Shown here: positions 60,650-64,000 of the stretch, piece by piece
Position numbering within the stretch: position 1 is the stretch's first letter
Layout: each line of letters opens with the position of its first letter
Source of the DNA: Marinobacter sp. ANT_B65
GTDB taxonomy: Bacteria; Pseudomonadota; Gammaproteobacteria; Pseudomonadales; Oleiphilaceae
Direction of reading: 5' to 3'
Assembly (NCBI RefSeq): GCF_002407605.1
Contig: NZ_NXGV01000001.1
Coordinates: 1,650,076-1,714,075 of the forward strand
DNA length: 64,000 nt
Translations under genes and position numbers: made by a program
The notes under the pieces: generated by a model
Databases searched by the model: none
The model's input: the letters and a program-made list of their open reading frames with translations, nothing else
Told to the model about the DNA's origin: nothing

Positions 60650-63600
60650 TATGCTGTCTCCTCTCTATCTGTGGCCTGGAGTGCGCCTTCTTTCTTCGCC
60701 CGAGTCATTACGGAATAGAACACGGGAGTAAACAGCAGGCCAAAGGCGGTAACACCAATCATCCCTGAAAACACTGCAATGCCCATCGCGTGACGCATTT
60801 CAGCGCCAGCTCCGGTGGCAAGCATCAATGGCACAACCCCGGCCGTAAACGCGATGGAGGTCATCAGAATAGGCCTGAGACGTAAACGGCAAGCTTCAAC
60901 AATGGCTTCAAGGTGTGATTTGCCCTGCAGGTTTTGATCGCGGGCGAATTCAACCATCAGAATGGCATTTTTACTGGCAAGGGCTACCAGAACGATCAAC
61001 CCGATCTGGGTGAAGATATTGTTGTCGCCACCAGTAAGGGATACGCCCAGCAGAGCGGACAACAATGTCATGGGAACAATCAGAATGATGGCAAATGGCA
61101 GCTTAAGGCTCTCGTACTGAGCAGCCAGAACGATAAACACCAGCAATATCACCAACGGGAAGATATACACCATCGTGTTACCCGCCAGAACCTGCTGGTA
61201 GGTTACCTCTGTCCACTCATAGTCCATGCCTTCCGGCAGCGTGTCCGCCAATACCTGCTCTATGGCCAGGCGGGCCTGTTCAGAGCTGAATCCCGGAGCC
61301 GGGCTACCGTTCAATTCGGCACTCGGGTAGCCGTTGTAGCGCATCACCCGGTCCGGTCCGGTGGTGGACACTGCGTTCATTACGGCCGCCAGGGGCACCA
61401 TCTGGCCCTTGGCATTACGGACTTTCAGGCTCAGGATATCCTCAGGGTCCAGCCGGTTTTCCGCTTCAGCCTGGGCCATTACCTGATACGTGCTGCCAAA
61501 CATATTCACGTCATTCACATACACAGAGCCCAGATAAGTCTGCAAAGTGCTAAACACGGATTCCAGTGGAATGCCCTGCAGAAGCGCTTGTTCGCGATCA
61601 ATTTCAAGATCCAGCTGGGGAACCTGAACCCGAAAGCTTGAATACAGACCAACCAACTCGGGATGTTTTTGAGCATTGGCTACAACGCTCTGCAGTGTAG
61701 TAAACAGCGCCTCAAAGCCCTTATTGTCGCGATCCTCAATCTGCAGCTTGAAGCCACCGGTGGTGCCAAGGCCCAGAATCGGTGGTGGTGGGAATACCGC
61801 AACAAAGCCTTCATCAATCCGCGAAAACTGTTCATTCAGTTTGCCGGCAATGGCGCCTGCTGACAGATTTGGTTCTCCGCGCTTCGAGAAGTCATCCAAA
61901 GGTACAAAGATGACCGCGCTGTTTGGGCTATTTGTGAAGCCATTAACCGAAAGTCCCGGAAATGCAACGGTGTTGGCAACGCCCGCAGTTGCCAACGCAA
62001 TGGACTCCATCTCACGGACCACGCTGGTAGTCCGGTCAAGGCTGGCAGCATCAGGGAGTTGCGCAACAGCCACCAGATATTGTTTATCCTGCGCGGGGAT
62101 AAATCCGCCGGGCACCTGGTTAAACAGGTGGCCAGAAAACGCTGTCAGGCCGATATACACAACACCAACAATCGCGCTGTAACGAATCAGCTTTTTTACC
62201 AGCTTCTCGTAGCCCGCGCCGCTGGCATCAAACAGGCGGTTAAACGGCTTGAACAGAAAGCGACCAAAGACGAAGTTCAGGCCACGGGTCAGGCGATCCG
62301 GCTTTTCATGTTCACCTTTCAGAAGCAGCGCTGAGAGCGCTGGCGACAAGGTGAGTGAATTAAATGCTGAGATCACGGTAGAGATGGTGATAGTGAGAGC
62401 AAACTGCTTGTAGAACTGGCCGGAAAGACCGGTAATGAATGCCGTCGGGATGAACACGGCACAGAGCACCAAAGCAATGGCAATGATCGGACCGGTGACC
62501 TCGGTCATCGCCACTTTGGTGGCTTCCCTTGGTGATAAGCCCTTATGAATATTCCGCTCAACATTTTCCACCACGACAATTGCATCATCTACCACAATGC
62601 CGATGGCCAGAACCATCCCGAATAACGACAGCGTATTGATGGAAACACCGAGCCACTGCATTACGCCAAAAGTGCCGATAAGGGATACAGGAACAGCAAC
62701 CAAAGGAATGATTGACGCTCTCCAGGTCTGCAGAAACAGAATGACCACGAGTACAACCAGCGCCACCGCTTCAAGCAAGGTCATAATGACTGCATCAATC
62801 GAGCCGCGAACAAACACCGTCGGGTCGTAAGCTACCTCATAGGAAACACCTTCCGGAAAATTCCCGGACAGCCTTTCCATGGTCGCCCGCACATCATCGG
62901 ACAGCTCAATGGCATTGGACCCAGGGCGCTGGAAAATTGGCATGGCTACCGCAGGCTGCCCGTCGAGCATAGCCCGCAATGCGTAGGTGTTTTGTCCCAG
63001 TTCAATCCGTGCCACGTCTCCCAGGCGGGTAACGGCGCCCTCGTCGCTCACTTTGATAACAATGTCGCGGAACTCCTCAAGAGTCGACAAACGTCCGCGC
63101 ACATTCAACAAAACCTGAAACTGGTTTTCGTTCGGTGAAGGCTGGGCACCCAGAGAACCAGCCGCCACTTGCCGGTTCTGTGCGCGAATAGCAGCAACAA
63201 CCTCAGAAGCGTTCAGGCTGAGAGAGGCAAGGTCGTCTGGGCGAAGCCAGACTCGCACAGCATATTCTCCGCCACCAAACAGCCGAACGTCACCAACGCC
63301 ACCCAAGCGGGCGATATGATCTTTTACATTCAGTTCTGCATAGTTCGACAGATAAGTGATATCGCGGGAGTCATCTGGCGAGAACAGGTGAACGACCATA
63401 GACAGGTTCGGTGACGATTTCTCGGTCACCACACCCAGGCGTTGCACTTCCTCAGGCAACCGGGGTAACGCACTGTTTACCCGGTTCTGTACCTGTACCT
63501 GCGCCTTGTCCAGGTCGGTTCCCAGGGCAAAGGTTGCTGTGAGCGTCATCCGGCCATCGGATGTGGCCTGGGATGACATATAAAGCATGTTTTCCGTGCC

Positions 63601-63816
63601 GTTGATTTCATCCTCCAGCTGAGAGGCGACAGTTTCCGCAATCACCTTGGGATTGGCGCCGGGGTAATTGGCGGTCACTACCACCGTTGGCGGAACCACC
63701 TCCGGGTATTCACTGATGGGAAGCTGAAAAAGCGAGATGCCGCCTCCAATCAGAATGATCAGGGAAAGCATCGCTGCGAAGATTGGGCGGTCGATAAAGA
63801 AGTGGGCAAATTTCAT
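60649..63816 (-). CDS. mexF: RND efflux permease, MexF-like
   Basis: 1055 residues, the full length of HAE1 transporters. It has 12 helices and two large periplasmic loops. The N-terminus FFIDRPIFAAMLSLIILIGG and blocks ISEYPEVVPPTVVV, LSLFGMVLAIGIVVDDAIVV (the proton-relay Asp pair), FPGLSVNGFTNSPNSAVIF and GGDNNIFTQIGLIVLVALAS are very close to P. aeruginosa MexF as I recall it. It expels hydrophobic or aromatic drugs and toxic metabolites using proton motive force. It lies between the adaptor gene (right edge) and the OprN-like channel, the MexEF-OprN order. Confidence 0.92.
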   Translation of the reverse strand: MKFAHFFIDRPIFAAMLSLIILIGGGISLFQLPISEYPEVVPPTVVVTANYPGANPKVIAETVASQLEDEINGTENMLYMSSQATSDGRMTLTATFALGTDLDKAQVQVQNRVNSALPRLPEEVQRLGVVTEKSSPNLSMVVHLFSPDDSRDITYLSNYAELNVKDHIARLGGVGDVRLFGGGEYAVRVWLRPDDLASLSLNASEVVAAIRAQNRQVAAGSLGAQPSPNENQFQVLLNVRGRLSTLEEFRDIVIKVSDEGAVTRLGDVARIELGQNTYALRAMLDGQPAVAMPIFQRPGSNAIELSDDVRATMERLSGNFPEGVSYEVAYDPTVFVRGSIDAVIMTLLEAVALVVLVVILFLQTWRASIIPLVAVPVSLIGTFGVMQWLGVSINTLSLFGMVLAIGIVVDDAIVVVENVERNIHKGLSPREATKVAMTEVTGPIIAIALVLCAVFIPTAFITGLSGQFYKQFALTITISTVISAFNSLTLSPALSALLLKGEHEKPDRLTRGLNFVFGRFLFKPFNRLFDASGAGYEKLVKKLIRYSAIVGVVYIGLTAFSGHLFNQVPGGFIPAQDKQYLVAVAQLPDAASLDRTTSVVREMESIALATAGVANTVAFPGLSVNGFTNSPNSAVIFVPLDDFSKRGEPNLSAGAIAGKLNEQFSRIDEGFVAVFPPPPILGLGTTGGFKLQIEDRDNKGFEALFTTLQSVVANAQKHPELVGLYSSFRVQVPQLDLEIDREQALLQGIPLESVFSTLQTYLGSVYVNDVNMFGSTYQVMAQAEAENRLDPEDILSLKVRNAKGQMVPLAAVMNAVSTTGPDRVMRYNGYPSAELNGSPAPGFSSEQARLAIEQVLADTLPEGMDYEWTEVTYQQVLAGNTMVYIFPLVILLVFIVLAAQYESLKLPFAIILIVPMTLLSALLGVSLTGGDNNIFTQIGLIVLVALASKNAILMVEFARDQNLQGKSHLEAIVEACRLRLRPILMTSIAFTAGVVPLMLATGAGAEMRHAMGIAVFSGMIGVTAFGLLFTPVFYSVMTRAKKEGALQATDREETA

Positions 63817-63827
63817 TGTCAGTACTC

Positions 63828-64000
63828 TTATCGGGTCGCCGCAGCGGTTTGCGTGTTATTCAACAACTGAGCGTTCAGGGTGAGTTGCAGGTCATGGGTG
63901 TCCATATCTACCTCAACTGGGTTAATGGTCATGCCCGGGCCGACTTTGGCCGTCCCATTAATGACCACACTCACACCCTCCGCCAGACCACTTTCAATCA
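63828..64000 (-). CDS. RND periplasmic adaptor, C-terminal part
   Basis: The minus-strand frame is open from the right edge and ends at TAA 63828. The 56 residues seen include SGLAEGVSVVINGTAKVGPG, the membrane-proximal domain end of MexE/AcrA-type adaptors (SGL..G..VVVNG...V.PG). The stop is 12 bp upstream of the RND permease start, so this is the first gene of a mexEF-oprN-like operon. The rest lies outside the window. Confidence 0.85.
   Translation of the reverse strand, partial: IESGLAEGVSVVINGTAKVGPGMTINPVEVDMDTHDLQLTLNAQLLNNTQTAAATR

Noticed and set aside
1..64000. CRISPR arrays, rRNA and tRNA genes
   Set aside because: No regularly spaced repeat array and no recognisable tRNA or rRNA segment was seen by reading; a tRNAscan or Infernal run would be decisive.

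Overview
The window reads as chromosomal DNA of a marine gammaproteobacterium, most like Marinobacter. The inference rests on the gene repertoire (AcuR/AcuI, CcoG, a MexF-type RND pump, a sigma-54-controlled Liv-type transporter, YfiR) and moderate GC with good Shine-Dalgarno sites; no 16S is present. The most informative landmark is a near-perfect XerC/XerD dif site at 22251-22278. The KOPS-like octamers I found point toward it from both sides, and gene strand bias flips there: almost all genes to the left are on +, most to the right on -. The window therefore appears to span the replication terminus.

Left arm (1-22.2 kb). 1-7.1 kb: an operon of large unrecognised or beta-propeller (BNR-like) proteins without signal peptides, plus a TauE/SafE permease. 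7.4-13.3 kb: a tight catabolic-looking operon with a gamma-glutamyltransferase homologue, a second TauE/SafE permease, a DUF1116 (AllG/YlbE-like) protein, a metal-dependent amidohydrolase and an XdhC-family protein. 13.3-19 kb: a small exported protein on -, then a YbhGFSR-like HlyD/ABC-2 export system. 19-22.1 kb: a glutathione S-transferase divergent from an acuR-acuI-peroxidase-like operon with visible operators.

Terminus debris (22.2-31.3 kb). Right of dif lie a tyrosine recombinase with an inverted-repeat site in front of it, internally deleted IS30 and IS5 elements (the IS5 remnant rewrites the end of a membrane-protein gene), AT-rich orphan genes, fragments of VOC, MFS and LysR genes, an intact chemoreceptor, a small protein-kinase-like gene, and two groups of short direct repeats that look like transposon ends.

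Right arm (31.4-64 kb). A lipoprotein, a zinc-independent MDR oxidoreductase with a divergent LysR regulator, ccoG, a MocR regulator divergent from a TonB receptor, and a TPP-dependent enzyme grouped with two small divergent citrate-synthase-fold proteins. Then come a YfiR / histidine kinase / response regulator / GGDEF-EAL signalling operon and a 46-residue exported peptide. Next is an acyl-CoA-ligase-livGFKHM operon with a clear -24/-12 promoter and three 17-bp palindromes upstream; these are the probable binding sites of the NtrC-type regulator encoded next door with its sensor kinase and a solute-binding protein. The right edge holds a MexEF-OprN-like RND efflux operon, whose adaptor gene runs off the window.

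No rRNA, tRNA or CRISPR array was seen. All functional assignments come from reading the translated sequence and recalled family motifs; no database search was run.
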